Origin: Melampsora larici-populina 98AG31
Lineage: Eukaryota; Basidiomycota; Pucciniomycetes; Pucciniales; Melampsoraceae
Assembly: GCF_000204055.1 (NCBI RefSeq)
Contig: NW_006768796.1
Span: 618,084 to 682,083 of the forward strand
Direction of reading: 5' to 3'
DNA: 64,000 nucleotides
The notes below the pieces were generated by a model that ran no database searches, was not told where the DNA came from, and saw only the letters and a program-made list of their open reading frames with translations. Position numbers and translations under genes: made by a program. Shown here piece by piece: positions 1-9,461 of the stretch (position 1 is its first letter; each line of letters starts with the position of its first letter).

Positions 1-571
1 TTGAACTTCTGGTCAAAGAAATCTATATGATATCGTGTTTATCGTTTTCATCGTTTTCATTGTTCTTATCTTTTATCTTACGTTTTTGCTACATTCTTTG
101 TCTGTTCTTGTTAGATTGATAACCCTTGTTACATTTATCATTCAGGGAGTTACTGCACAAATCATCACAAACTCGCTGATATGTGCTGCACGTGATCTGG
201 ACACGCAAGATACACTTGGTAACCAGTGCAACAAGGTCTGTCAAAAAATGTGCCCTAGGTTGAAGGCCAATCACCATTGTTGTTGCAATAGTCAACATAT
301 CAGAAGAAAGTGATGATGGATGTGACAAGTTTACTACAAAAGTGTGGCTGTTACTTTCACCTGCTGAAGCGTAGTTTGGCAAGCTGCCGGTTGTACCAAA
401 ACAGATTTTCAGCGGATGCTGAGGAGGCCCCCGGGCTAATCAAGTAGCCAATACCGTGGGGTACCGGTCCAAGCACGCTGGACAGGGCCCCAATCGGGGC
501 AAAAATGGGGCAATTTGATGTTTTGGCGTTTTGGCGCAACTGGCGCTCCTCGGCCACCGTAAATTGTGAAT
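1..571. other. No supported gene; non-coding or degenerate
   Basis: Short open frames exist on both strands (for example about 90 codons on each strand between 35 and 382), but they overlap in antisense, contain no recognisable domain and have no splice pattern that extends them. I see no RNA gene here. The stretch is treated as degenerate flanking DNA of the repeat that starts near 572. Confidence 0.4.
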
Positions 572-1560
572 CTTGTTCACAACCAAACTTAACAAAGTCC
601 CTTGCCAAAGGCCCGAGCCCCAGCAAGGGACTTAGAGCATCCACAACGGTCCACCTACTTTGCGGGCCCCCAGCAATGTAGGGGGTCAAAACGCAAAAAA
701 ACACTCCAACGGAGCTCGCACAATCGGGGGTGAGACGTCGGGGGCCTCCAGATTTCCATCCGGACCCCCCACATCTGCGAGGTCTATAGGGGCTCCCAAT
801 ATCACGTGCCACTGCTTCCACGTGACCGATATAGTCATGTATCAAACAGCACTTGAAACAAGATGATATGGTACAAGCATACCATATCACTCAATTGAGT
901 TCTGGCCCCTGACTTCAAGTGCACTGCTGTGGACACCTGTTTTTTTGACCCCCTACATCCACAAAATCAGGATCGGGGGTCTGTTCCAGGGCTCGCAAAG
1001 TAGGTGGACCGTTGTGGATGCTCTTACCGCATGAAACGGAATCCTGGCATGAGAAGTAGCCTGTATTGGCACAAACAACGCTACTTTGGATTTTTTGATT
1101 TGTTCCTAAATAAACAGGTCTTGGAGGTAAAGAAAAGGATGATGGCAAATATTCATTACATATGAGCCAATTGCAAGCTCCCCCAAATCTGGTCTGGAAC
1201 TTGGGCTACTGGGGAATCAAAAATGGGTCTGTTTTCATTTTTCAGCAGCGGCGAGCCGGCTCATAGCCTGTATTTCTCAGAAAGCGGTCAAAATAATTGA
1301 TCTTCAACTACTCAAAAAGATAACTTCCCAGAAAGATAGAAAGGAGGTTGCAATTGGTACATATGTAATGTTCCCTTGCCATTTTCTTCTTTCTTTGTTG
1401 CAAGACATGGTTATTGAGAGACAAAAAGAACAAACAGATGTAGAGAATTTGGAGCAAATACAGCTCACTTCTCGCGCCAGGATTCCAGTTTATGCGGTAA
1501 GTCCCTCGCTGGGGCTCGGGCCTTTGGCAAGGGACTTTGTTAAGTTTGGTTCACAACTCG
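572..1560. repeat. Inverted duplicate of a ~100-bp sequence, one copy interrupted
   Basis: The sequence at about 572-634 continuing at 1027-1075 is the inverse of about 1455-1557. Shared landmarks are a CCTTGCCAAAGGCCCGAGCC core and a CGGAATCCTGGC / TGGAATCCTGGC segment. The left copy is interrupted at 635-1023 by a miniature element with TTA duplications. The right copy is uninterrupted and shows a single TTA at the equivalent point, so it serves as an empty-site reference. The two arms could be ends of an older inverted-repeat element. Confidence 0.75.
635..1023. mobile_element. 389-bp TTA-flanked miniature inverted-repeat element (PIF/Harbinger-like)
   Basis: Terminal inverted repeats start GAGCATCCACAACGGTCC and end with the matching inverse; the paired arms run about 30 bp with few mismatches. 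The element is flanked by TTA at 632-634 and 1024-1026. A 3-bp TTA duplication and GAG-starting termini fit the PIF/Harbinger superfamily, as does the full-length element at 5041-15348, although the terminal sequences differ beyond GAG. It encodes no transposase, so it would be non-autonomous. The empty site inside the inverted copy near 1500 supports real insertion. Confidence 0.75.
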
Positions 1561-2032
1561 TTAGCATTATGTTTGCTGATTTCCCTCGAGTACCCTACAA
1601 TATATACACATACACAGCACTTTCAAAACCTGTGATTCCAACCGTTTGACTACATATCTCACCGCTTATCATGTTCCCGCTGAACTGCTTTTTTTTGGTT
1701 GATCAAGGTTTGACAAATGATGATGAAGGTGAGGAATGGTGAAAGGGGATGGTGCTGTATGATGTGACTGTGCATACACGGGGCCAGCCGAGTACAGAGT
1801 ACAGCCCGAGGGGAATCGGCAAACATAATGTGAACAAGTTGTGAACAAGATTCATGATTTGAGGAAATTTCAAACCCGGACACCAAAATTAAGCTCCATT
1901 GGGTTTCAAGCGAGTTGTTTCCCGCGGTGTAAAGAGGTTTTTGTTGTAGACTCACGTGACTTACACCACTGCGGCACAGACATCACGTGCTGCAGTCAAC
2001 AAAACCCAGCTCCGCTGAGCTCCGAGATTCCA
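1561..2032. other. No gene; imperfect inverted repeats
   Basis: About 1563-1600 and 1795-1832 are imperfect inverse copies around an ATTATGTTTGC motif. The open frames here follow these repeats and have no recognisable domain. Confidence 0.4.
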
Positions 2033-2159
2033 CATCATTGTGGAATCTTATTCATGTTTTCTCAACTTACACTTGTTCTCATTCACTATAGGTACTTTAA
2101 CATCATTGTGGAATCTTATTCATGTTTTCTCAACTTACACTTGTTCTCATTCACTATAG
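2033..2159 (+). repeat. Two-copy tandem repeat, 68-bp period
   Basis: A block of about 59 bp beginning CATCATTGTGGAATC is repeated almost exactly after 68 bp (starts at 2033 and 2101). It is a recent local duplication with no coding potential. Confidence 0.9.
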
Positions 2160-2247
2160 TTTTTTACAAATATCGACAATCTATTGACTTTTGCCAGAGG
2201 GCAAAAAAATGAAGACAGATTTTTAAAAAATAATTCATTGTGAATTA

Positions 2248-2587
2248 CAGTCATTCGAGATTAGCTTGGCCAATCTCAATTTTTTTTTGCCAATACAGGC
2301 AGATTTATAAGCATAAAATATGCCTATATGAAATTGTGAGTTCGACTCACCCTGACCAACCAGATCATTCCACTGTTGTCTTCATACAATCAAACCTGTC
2401 CTCAATGCCATTCCCTAATCCTCACACCCTGGACAGGTTCGATGTATGAAGTAAACAGCAAAATGATCTGGTTGGTCAGGGTGAGTCAAACTCACAATTT
2501 CATATAGGCATATTTTATGCTTATAAATCTGCCTGTATTGGCAAAAAAAAAAAAATCAAGATTGGCCAAGCTAATCTTGAATGACTG
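2248..2587. mobile_element. 340-bp hairpin miniature element, Tc1/mariner-like (TA duplication)
   Basis: The element starts CAGTCATTCGAGATTAGC and ends with the near-perfect inverse. The arms are about 130 bp each, leaving only a short loop, so the whole element can fold back. It is flanked by TA at 2246-2247 and 2588-2589. CAGT termini with a TA duplication are typical of Tc1/mariner non-autonomous elements. It sits exactly in the TAA stop codon of the leucine-rich-repeat gene remnant read on the minus strand. Confidence 0.85.
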
Positions 2588-3577
2588 TAGCTAGCCTGGC
2601 TGTAATATCCTTGAGCAAAATAAGCGTCTACAGGATCCCAATTTGGGTTCCAAGCTTCATCAGGATATTCTTCTTCATCAATCCCAAACTCCTCTACAAA
2701 GGCCAGTTTGTCATCAGAAACATCCCCCGCTTCCGCTTCCTCCTCCTACTCCTACTCCTCTTCCTGCTCCTCATCACTGACAGGCTCATCATAAACAGTC
2801 ATCTTGATTTCATGTTGTTGACACAAGGATTTGAAATCTTCCACCTGCCTACAAGAAAAAAAGGCCTACGACCGAAAACATTAAGTTGATTGAAGTCAAA
2901 CCTCTTCCAATGAAGCCAAAGTTTATCTCGAACTAATTGTTCTAAATGTTGAGATCTCAAACGCGTAGAGTCACCTAATGAGATCCACAAAAGGTTTTTT
3001 GAATGTTGAAAATCCCTTAGGAATTGGATATTTAGAAAGGTTGTGATTTCTAAGTGGGTCAATTTAGGTAGCTCAAATCAGAATGTATCCTTTGGGACAA
3101 CTTCAGAAAATGCATGGCTCCAATTTTGAAGTTGATGACAAGGAATGTTGTCAAATTTGAGGGTTGCCAAGGTTGATTGAAAAAGTTGGACAAATTTGTG
3201 TAAGGCTGATACTGTGACTCGATCACAATCTACTAATGTTAATGCTTTCAATGAACTTTTCCATCTAAGTTGATTCCAACTTGAATCTAAACAATGTACT
3301 TCTTTGAAATTCAATTTAACAAGACGAGTCAGAGAAGCTAGATGAAATCCAAGTGGAGATTGACAAGCTGGTCCATCTTCTTGATCATATGAAGGCTCTG
3401 GATATGTAGCATCGATCCTATAACAAGTGAGGCTTTGAAGTTGGGAAAGGTTGGAGATGATATTTACTAAGAAGGCTTCTGTGTAAGAGCATTGATTGAT
3501 AGGAGATGACAATAGCAAGAGATGAGTAAGTGAAGTAAGCTGAGAGATTGATGGAAATGATAACTTTGAGATTAGAT
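2588..3577 (-). pseudogene. Leucine-rich-repeat (F-box/LRR-like) protein, broken
   Basis: Read from about 3577 down, the frame gives repeated LxxLxxLxL-type segments (LSQLQSL, LTRLVKLNF, LKALTLVDC), typical of fungal F-box/LRR proteins that recruit substrates to SCF ubiquitin ligases. The F-box half is not visible. A TGA at 3080-3078 interrupts an otherwise continuous frame. A GT-AG intron (GTTTGA to TTGTAG, ending near 2842) joins the LRR part to an acidic tail, which contains two TAG codons inside a GAG/TAG microsatellite. The original stop TAA was the target of the hairpin element at 2248-2587. Identification as LRR is solid; the F-box assignment is inference. Confidence 0.65.
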
Positions 3578-3689
3578 CATCATGAGATGATCACAGTGTC
3601 ATTTAGGCGCTTTTTGGTGGAAAACAACCGTGTAGGCGTAATTTGGACAGCACCTACATGGATTTCATGTGGGCTGCAAATAGCAATGA

Positions 3690-4183
3690 CCTTTTTATAT
3701 TGTACATCTTGTTTGGGGTCTGTAAATTTTGAGTAAAACTTTAAGGTCGTGAACCACCTTTAGAGGTGGTTCACGGTTTGGCAATCTTGTAATTGGCCTT
3801 AAGATTTTTAAGTCCTGTCCCTGAATTTCCAAAAGACAGGGAAAATTGAGCCAAAAAAAGAATTACTTCCATTCTTTGTTTTTTTTATTCCTGGATTCTG
3901 ATGATTTTTGGTCAAGAAAGGACCTTGTTTTCTCATGTTTTTTTTCTCAATGTCTTACTCTTTCATTAACAAAAAGTCTGTACAAAAACACAAGAAAACA
4001 AAAAGGAAAGTGAAGCCAAAAAAAGAACGGTGGGGACTGTGTTCCTGAATTTACAAAGCTGTAAAACATAAGTTTACAGCATTTGTCACTTTGCAATCAA
4101 GCTTTTTAAGGATTGAGCAACCTTAAAAAGACTGATTGCGACTCAGAGACCACGTGGCTTGCTGTTCTCTTCTTGAACCACCC
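3690..4183 (-). mobile_element. Degenerate copy of a dispersed element with internal near-palindrome
   Basis: This region is the inverse and diverged copy of the element at 47839-48415. Both share a terminal GGG(C/T)GGTTCAAG motif (here inverse, ending 4183), a CAATCAGTCTTTTTA segment, and a 26-bp near-palindrome (here 3749-3774). The other terminus is not recognisable, so the left boundary is approximate. No coding capacity was found. Confidence 0.6.
3749..3774. repeat. 26-bp near-palindrome (hairpin) inside the dispersed element
   Basis: GTGAACCACCT and its inverse AGGTGGTTCAC flank a four-base centre. The copy at 48303-48328 is the exact reverse complement of this one, including the centre. 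It could form a DNA cruciform or RNA hairpin; its function is unknown. Confidence 0.85.
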
Positions 4184-4186
4184 TTA

Positions 4187-5040
4187 CACTTTAATCAGTT
4201 ATCAAGGACTTAAGCAACTGCCTGCCAACAATAGCATCATTACTTGATCAAAAAGAAACGTTCAAAATCCTCAACTACATAGCGGCCTCATTCCCAAACG
4301 CCAGAGTCACAATTTGGTGGTACCCAGGCCACCAAGGTGTAAAAGGTAATGAGATCATAGACAAAGTAGCTAACAGCTTGGCAAAAAGAGACTTGCCAAG
4401 CACTTTCACGTCCAAACCAACCCTAGCAGGCTTCACATCGGCAATCACGCAGTGGTCCAAAGCTAACAAAAACAACTTGACCAACAACAAAATTAAACAA
4501 TTAGGCCATGAACCAACACAAAAGAAACACCTCAAAGCTCTGAGCAATCTACAAAAACACGAGTGCACAACAAGCACACAGCTTAGATCAAATCGCATAC
4601 AGCTGGACTCTTATCCCTTTAAACACCAGCAGTGATTTGATGCCCTCTGCAATTGTCAGGGAGGAGTCGAGACAATTGACCACTTCTTATTCATTTGCAA
4701 CAGATACAAAAAACAACGTACAAAACTAACTGAAACAATAATGGAGCTTCAGATATCAGAATCCACAGATATCCTCAAGAATCCGAAAGCTTTTGAGTGT
4801 ATCACCAAATATTCCAACTCAACCTGGCAATTCAAGAACCACTAGGTTTGGGCCAACATTACCAAAGAGGACACACCTCAAGACTCCCATATTCCATCCA
4901 CCTGACCACTCATTTATTTGACTCACACTACCCTTTAGTGCCACCATATGTATCAAACAAACACTTGTAATACTTTATACAGCCAGCACGTGACCTTTTC
5001 CCCACTGGGGTTTTTACTGGAGCGGAGCACAAGTAGTTTA
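4187..5040 (+). pseudogene. LINE (non-LTR retrotransposon) 3' fragment: RNase H and C-terminal Cys/His region
   Basis: The frame from about 4230 reads an RNase H C-terminus with WWYPGHQGVKGNE, the conserved loop found in I/Tad-clade LINE RNase H domains. It is followed by a Cys-rich segment (CNCQGG...HFLFIC) like the end of many LINE ORF2 proteins. A one-base frameshift lies near 4243, a TGA interrupts the frame near 4634, and further stops follow. The reverse transcriptase and everything upstream are missing, as expected for a 5'-truncated or replaced copy. A Harbinger transposon is inserted at 5040; the LINE 3' end resumes at 15352. Confidence 0.7.
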
Positions 5041-5087
5041 GAGTCCGTTCGGCTGCCTTCGACCTCGCAGGCGTAGACTTGCGAGGC

Positions 5088-5113
5088 GTCTACCTGCGGA
5101 TCCGCAGGTAGAC
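5088..5113. repeat. 26-bp perfect palindrome in Harbinger subterminal region
   Basis: The half-site GTCTACCTGCGGA is followed directly by its exact inverse. Similar GTCTACC / GGTAGAC words recur in both subterminal regions of the element (for example near 15212). Repeated subterminal words are typical of transposase or Myb-partner binding sites; that role here is inference. Confidence 0.75.
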
Positions 5114-5249
5114 CTAGTCTGCCACAAAGCGTCTACCAGGGCTTGGTGTGTTCGGTACACTCGACTTCACTCGACTTGAAGTCGAGTTGACCTCGCAAGT
5201 TATGGGTTTTCTCTCTCCCTTTGCAAAATCTTTGCCCCCTCTTTGATTG

Positions 5250-6626
5250 ATGCCTCCCTCGCGTTCACTCGTTTCTCATCGCCGTCAACGCATCCTTGTG
5301 ATGGCCGCTATCGGTGCTGCCCACTTCTACATGAACCATATGTATCGAGAACCACCCATTCCTTGCAATACATCCATTCTCTCAGGCCAAGAATGGCTTG
5401 ATGAGTTATTGCAGTCACCAAATCCTCGACGTTTCTATGATCAACTCGGCATGAAGCCACATGTCTTTCAAAAACTTGTGGGTGAGTTGGAAGGACGAGG
5501 TCTAATTGAAGACACTAGACATATGACTACGGGCGAGCAAGTGGCGATATTTCTATTCACAATCATCACCGGAAACTCGGTTCGAAAGATCGAAGAGAGA
5601 TTTCAAAGATCGCCTGACACAGTTTCACAGTGTGTTGATCTTCTTGATACCTCCTTACAGGCACCTTGCTGATTTGTTGTTTGCTCACAGTGTTTTTCAC
5701 AAAGTACTCTACGCAATCAATGATCACAAATTCTACCTCAGCTTGGTGAAGCTGCCAACTGTCCACACATCGCTTCCTTTGCATTTCCAACAAGATAAAC
5801 AATTCATGCCTTACTTCAAAGACTGCATAGGGGCAATTGATGGTACACACCTTCCTGTGCATGTTTCCCCGGAGGATCAACCTCGTTTCCGTGATCGAAA
5901 ATCAAACATCAGTCAAAATGTCCTTGTTGCTTGTAACTTCAACATGATGTTTCAATATGTAATGCCGGGGTATACTGGCACAATGCCTGACAGTTCAATG
6001 TGGGAAGATAGTTGTAGAAGATCCTTGGTCATACCTGAAGGCAAATTTTTCCTTGGAGATGCTGGCTTTGGCCTCAGTCGCAGCTGCTTGGTGCCCTACA
6101 GAAAGGTTTGATACCATCTACAGGAATGGGCCCGCTTGGAAGATAAAGAGTTTGTTTTATTTTATTCCTTTCACCATATGTGAATTTTATCTGATACTGC
6201 TTTACTTTATTTTTTGCATTCAGGCCTGCTAACAAGAAAGAGCTTTTCAACCTACGTCATTCAAGTGCTCGGATGGTTATTGAGCGTAATTTTGGAGTAA
6301 GCAAAAAAAGATTTGAGGTGATGAATCATGGGTCATACTATCCATTTAGGACTCAAGTGAGACTTGTTCCAGCAATGTGTGCAGTCCACAACTTTATAAG
6401 ACTTGAAGATCATGGTGAACTTTCAGAAGAGTTTCCCGAGTTCAATAATCTTTTGGAAACGCCTCTCCCCAATCAGCAGTCCTCAGCATCTGAAGAAGAA
6501 AATTATCTAGGTCCGGATATGGAAGATCCAGAAGCAAGCCAATGGCGTGATCAAATTGCTACTCAGATGTGGGAGGATTATCAAAGGCAGAAAGAGACTG
6601 CAGCAAGGCAAGGGAGGAGAGGATAA
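5250..6626 (+). pseudogene. Harbinger DDE transposase (HARBI1-like), one in-frame stop
   Basis: Three exons fit by phase: 5250-5629, 5691-6149 and 6224-6626, giving 413 residues if one TGA (6109-6111) is read through. The family cuts and pastes DNA using a DDE nuclease domain. All three acidic residues are visible: Asp in AIDGTH, Asp in FLGDAGFG and Glu in MVIERNFGV. An N-terminal helical region precedes them (residues 1-125). The TGA lies just after CLVPYRKV, where related proteins usually have Arg, so CGA to TGA is likely. The second donor, GTTTGT, is non-consensus. Start: the ATG at 5250 begins a continuous frame. It needs the Myb-like partner encoded on the opposite strand, as known for Harbinger elements. 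Confidence is high for family and moderate for splicing. Confidence 0.9.
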
Positions 6627-7763
6627 GGTGGATATATTATTGTTCAGAAAACTATCATGTCTACATGTGTCTCACTTTTTTCAAAAAAACACTTTTCAAT
6701 TATCTTTGAAAAAACAATCATTCAAACTTATTTGACAATAACAGTGAAATAATTTCCTTTGACCAAAACAAAGAGATGAAAGATGTTATAATTTTTCTAC
6801 TTTTTAGCCATTTGCTTGAGCATTTCATGTAAAACTGTCCTGCCTAGTTCCTGGTCTTTGATGAACATATATCCATTAGCCATAGCTGGATGTTGAAGAA
6901 ACATCGTGATTATCCTGGCCTTCACCAAAGCATCAATTTGAACATCACTCTCTATCTTTGCTATCGCATCAAGGCTGACTGAGTCCACAGTCGGGCGAGG
7001 TTGTTCAATTGTCGAATTCAAGCTGGAGATGATTTTGTCCCCAAATTCACCCAGCGCATCTACTCCATGCTGTTGTCGTGAATTGCTTCGCTTGGCAATT
7101 GGGGTTGAAGGGAGAGGATCATGATCCTCGATCTTTCTTTTGTTTGAAGATGCTTTGCGAATTGAATTTGTTTGTTGAGCTGGAGTGGAATGAGCTACAG
7201 GGGTCTCGCTCAGGCTTGCTTGAAGAGCAAGCTCCTGATCGATCATATCCTAGATGAATAAGTAAAAAAATGATGTCAATACATAGTTCAATGTACACAT
7301 CTTCATCTACACACACACCTGCAAGCCTACATCATCTTCTCCTTCTTCTCGATCTTGAGTGAAATCATCAAAGTCGGGAATATTGTCAAAGTCGCCAAGA
7401 TCGCTCGCTCGGAATGTGGGAATTGTACTGCTGACAGCTGGCTGAGATGGTTGAGTCGGATCGAATGTGTCTCTTGCTGATGCAATGATCTTGCCAACAA
7501 GGCTTTCCATTTTATCGAACAGCGGATAACGTGTGGTGGCCCATTTGGCTACACCTGGGTCATTTTCTACCAATCAATCCCACACATCTTGTGAGATATC
7601 CAGTGTTTGAGTCGCATGACACCACCCCATTTCACTAAGCTCGCTCAACCCTTTCACCGTACGGAAATCCCCTTTGATCTACAACAAAAAAAAGAGATCA
7701 GTACAATAATCAATCTACATTGGGTATCAAGAAATGGTATACCTTGGTGAACTTGTTGGAGCA

Positions 7764-7768
7764 ATGTT
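7764..7768 (+). repeat. Copia target-site duplication, left (ATGTT)
   Basis: ATGTT lies immediately before the 5' LTR and matches 14830-14834 immediately after the 3' LTR. Five base pairs is the standard Ty1/Copia duplication length. Confidence 0.95.
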
Positions 7769-9410
7769 TGTTGAAAGACAATCAAGACAGATAGGTCTGA
7801 TTGATGGTCGAATGTAGGTTATAGAATGTCGTGAAGGTTTCTTTTCATAGTGCTGTCTGAGACTAGAGTCAAGCGTATCAATCTGTTGCACATCTTTCCG
7901 ATTGGACGTTATAGTTCAACAACCCCAATAGATTTTGTAACGGTCGCTTCAAAGATATATATGTGTTTCCCTCTCGTCTTACTCTCTTTTCCTTATCTGT
8001 TGGAAAGAGAGTAAGTACCTCACCTTCTTTTATGTAGTAGCATATTTTGCTAACAATTGTTGTGTTAGACTCTGATAGATCAACTTCTTTACGAGCTTTA
8101 TAAGCTTATTTAACTTCTCACTTTTCCTTTAACCTTTCCTCCATAAAACTTAGGTACAATACTTTCATCAGACGGTTGTTTCTTCTTGATCAAGTTGTTC
8201 ACTTCCTACTTTCTTTTCTTATCTCGTTTTAGGTTAGTTTCCCCAGGTCTGCATACCTGCGTGTTGGAGAGGAGTGCTAAACGTAGAGCACTGTTTTGTT
8301 ACACTACACAAAATGTCATCTTTACCGGGCAGTAAAGAAAACTACTGACATAGAAAAGTCCTGAGGCAACAGGAAGAGAGCTAAAAATCTGAAAAAATAT
8401 GCACCTTGTTCCTAGATGTTGGGGCGTCATGAAGAGTATTTTTTTGTATTTTACACACAGATATTGGTTAATGTACTAACAATAAAGGCTGAGAATCATC
8501 AAAAACCCACCTGTAACAATACCTGAAATTTGGCCCTTGACTTTGAAGACAGGATTTTGGAATCTTCAAACATCAATAACTTTTGCAGCTCTGAATCAAA
8601 TCACTCGATTTGAAGTGCATTAAAAAGGTGAGCCTTTCCTCTACATTTTTCATTGAGACATCACATCTGTAGCTGGTCTAAAAATGATCCTACAGAGCAA
8701 TTCATGCAGAACTGTTTGAACATATGTAGAGTGTTTAAATGACTAGATGGCACCTTACTAACATTATGAAGTGTGAAGGAGAATAGTTCAGCTTTTGAAC
8801 GAACCAAAAATCGAGTTATTTGGAGCAGAATTGCAAAAGTTATTGAAGTTTTTAGACCACAAAATATTGTCTTCATACTCATGACCCAAATTTCAGGTAT
8901 TGTTACATGTGAGTTTTTGATGATTTTCAGCGTTTATTGTTAGTACATAAACCAATATCTGCGTGTAAAATACAAAAAAATACTCATCATGACGCCCCAA
9001 CATCTAGGAACAAGGTGCATATTTTTTCAGATTTTTAGCTCTCTTCCTGTTGCCTCAGGACTTTTCTATGTCAGTAGTTTTCTTTACCGCCGGGTAAAGA
9101 TTACATTTGGTGTAGTGTTAGGTTAGTTAGAAATACAATTCTTATCTGTTGGAAAGAGAACTCCGATAGATCAACTTCTTTACGAGCTTTATAAGCTTAT
9201 TTAACTTCTCACTTTTCCTTTAACCTTTCCTCCATAAAACTTAGGTTAGTTTCCCCAGGTCTGCATACCTGCGTGTTGGAGAGGAGTGCTAAACGTAGAG
9301 CACTGTTTTGTTAGGTTAGTTTCCCCAGGTCTGCGTACCTGCGTGTTGGAGAGGAGTGCTAAACGTAGAGCACTGTTTTGTTAGGTTCACCGTCATCTCA
9401 GCCATTCACA
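7769..9410 (+). repeat. Copia 5' LTR (823 bp plus an 816-bp insertion and its TTA)
   Basis: It starts TGTTGAAAGACAATC and ends CAGCCATTCACA, a TG...CA LTR. Its 1642 bp minus 819 bp (element at 8302-9117 plus one TTA) equals exactly the 823 bp of the 3' LTR. I count eight substitutions between the LTRs, about 1 percent, so the insertion is recent. The LTR contains an internal duplication of a segment with GATAGATCAACTTC, and three copies of a ~70-bp unit at 8229, 9241 and 9311. An AT-rich TATATATG near 7955 is a plausible TATA region. Confidence 0.95.
8302..9117. mobile_element. 816-bp full-length palindromic element (CACTA-starting, TTA duplication) in the LTR
   Basis: It starts CACTACAC and ends GTGTAGTG, flanked by TTA at 8299-8301 and 9118-9120. 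The outer arms of about 235 bp are nearly identical in inverse. The inner arms continue the inverse match but are clearly more diverged, with motifs such as AATAACTTTTGCA paired with its inverse. It encodes no protein. A 3-bp duplication with CACTA ends suggests a CACTA/CMC-type or Harbinger-type non-autonomous element; the superfamily is not certain. Confidence 0.9.
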
Positions 9411-9422
9411 TGGTAGCGAGAG
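9411..9422 (+). promoter_or_regulatory. Candidate tRNA primer binding site of Copia
   Basis: TGGTAGCG directly abuts the 5' LTR end. It matches the complement of the 3' end of initiator tRNA-Met (CGCTACCA) for eight bases, as in Ty1-type elements, then diverges. The position is exactly as expected for first-strand priming. Confidence 0.7.
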
Positions 9423-9461
9423 AGTCAAAATCGATCCGATAAATCTTTTTCACCTCATTAT

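Noticed and set aside
357..890. 177-codon minus-strand open frame
   Set aside because: It spans the boundary of the miniature element at 635-1023 and its flank, so it is a chance frame through repeats.
2335..2365. Another tRNA-like GTTCGACTC word
   Set aside because: It lies inside the arm of the hairpin element 2248-2587 and has no cloverleaf context.
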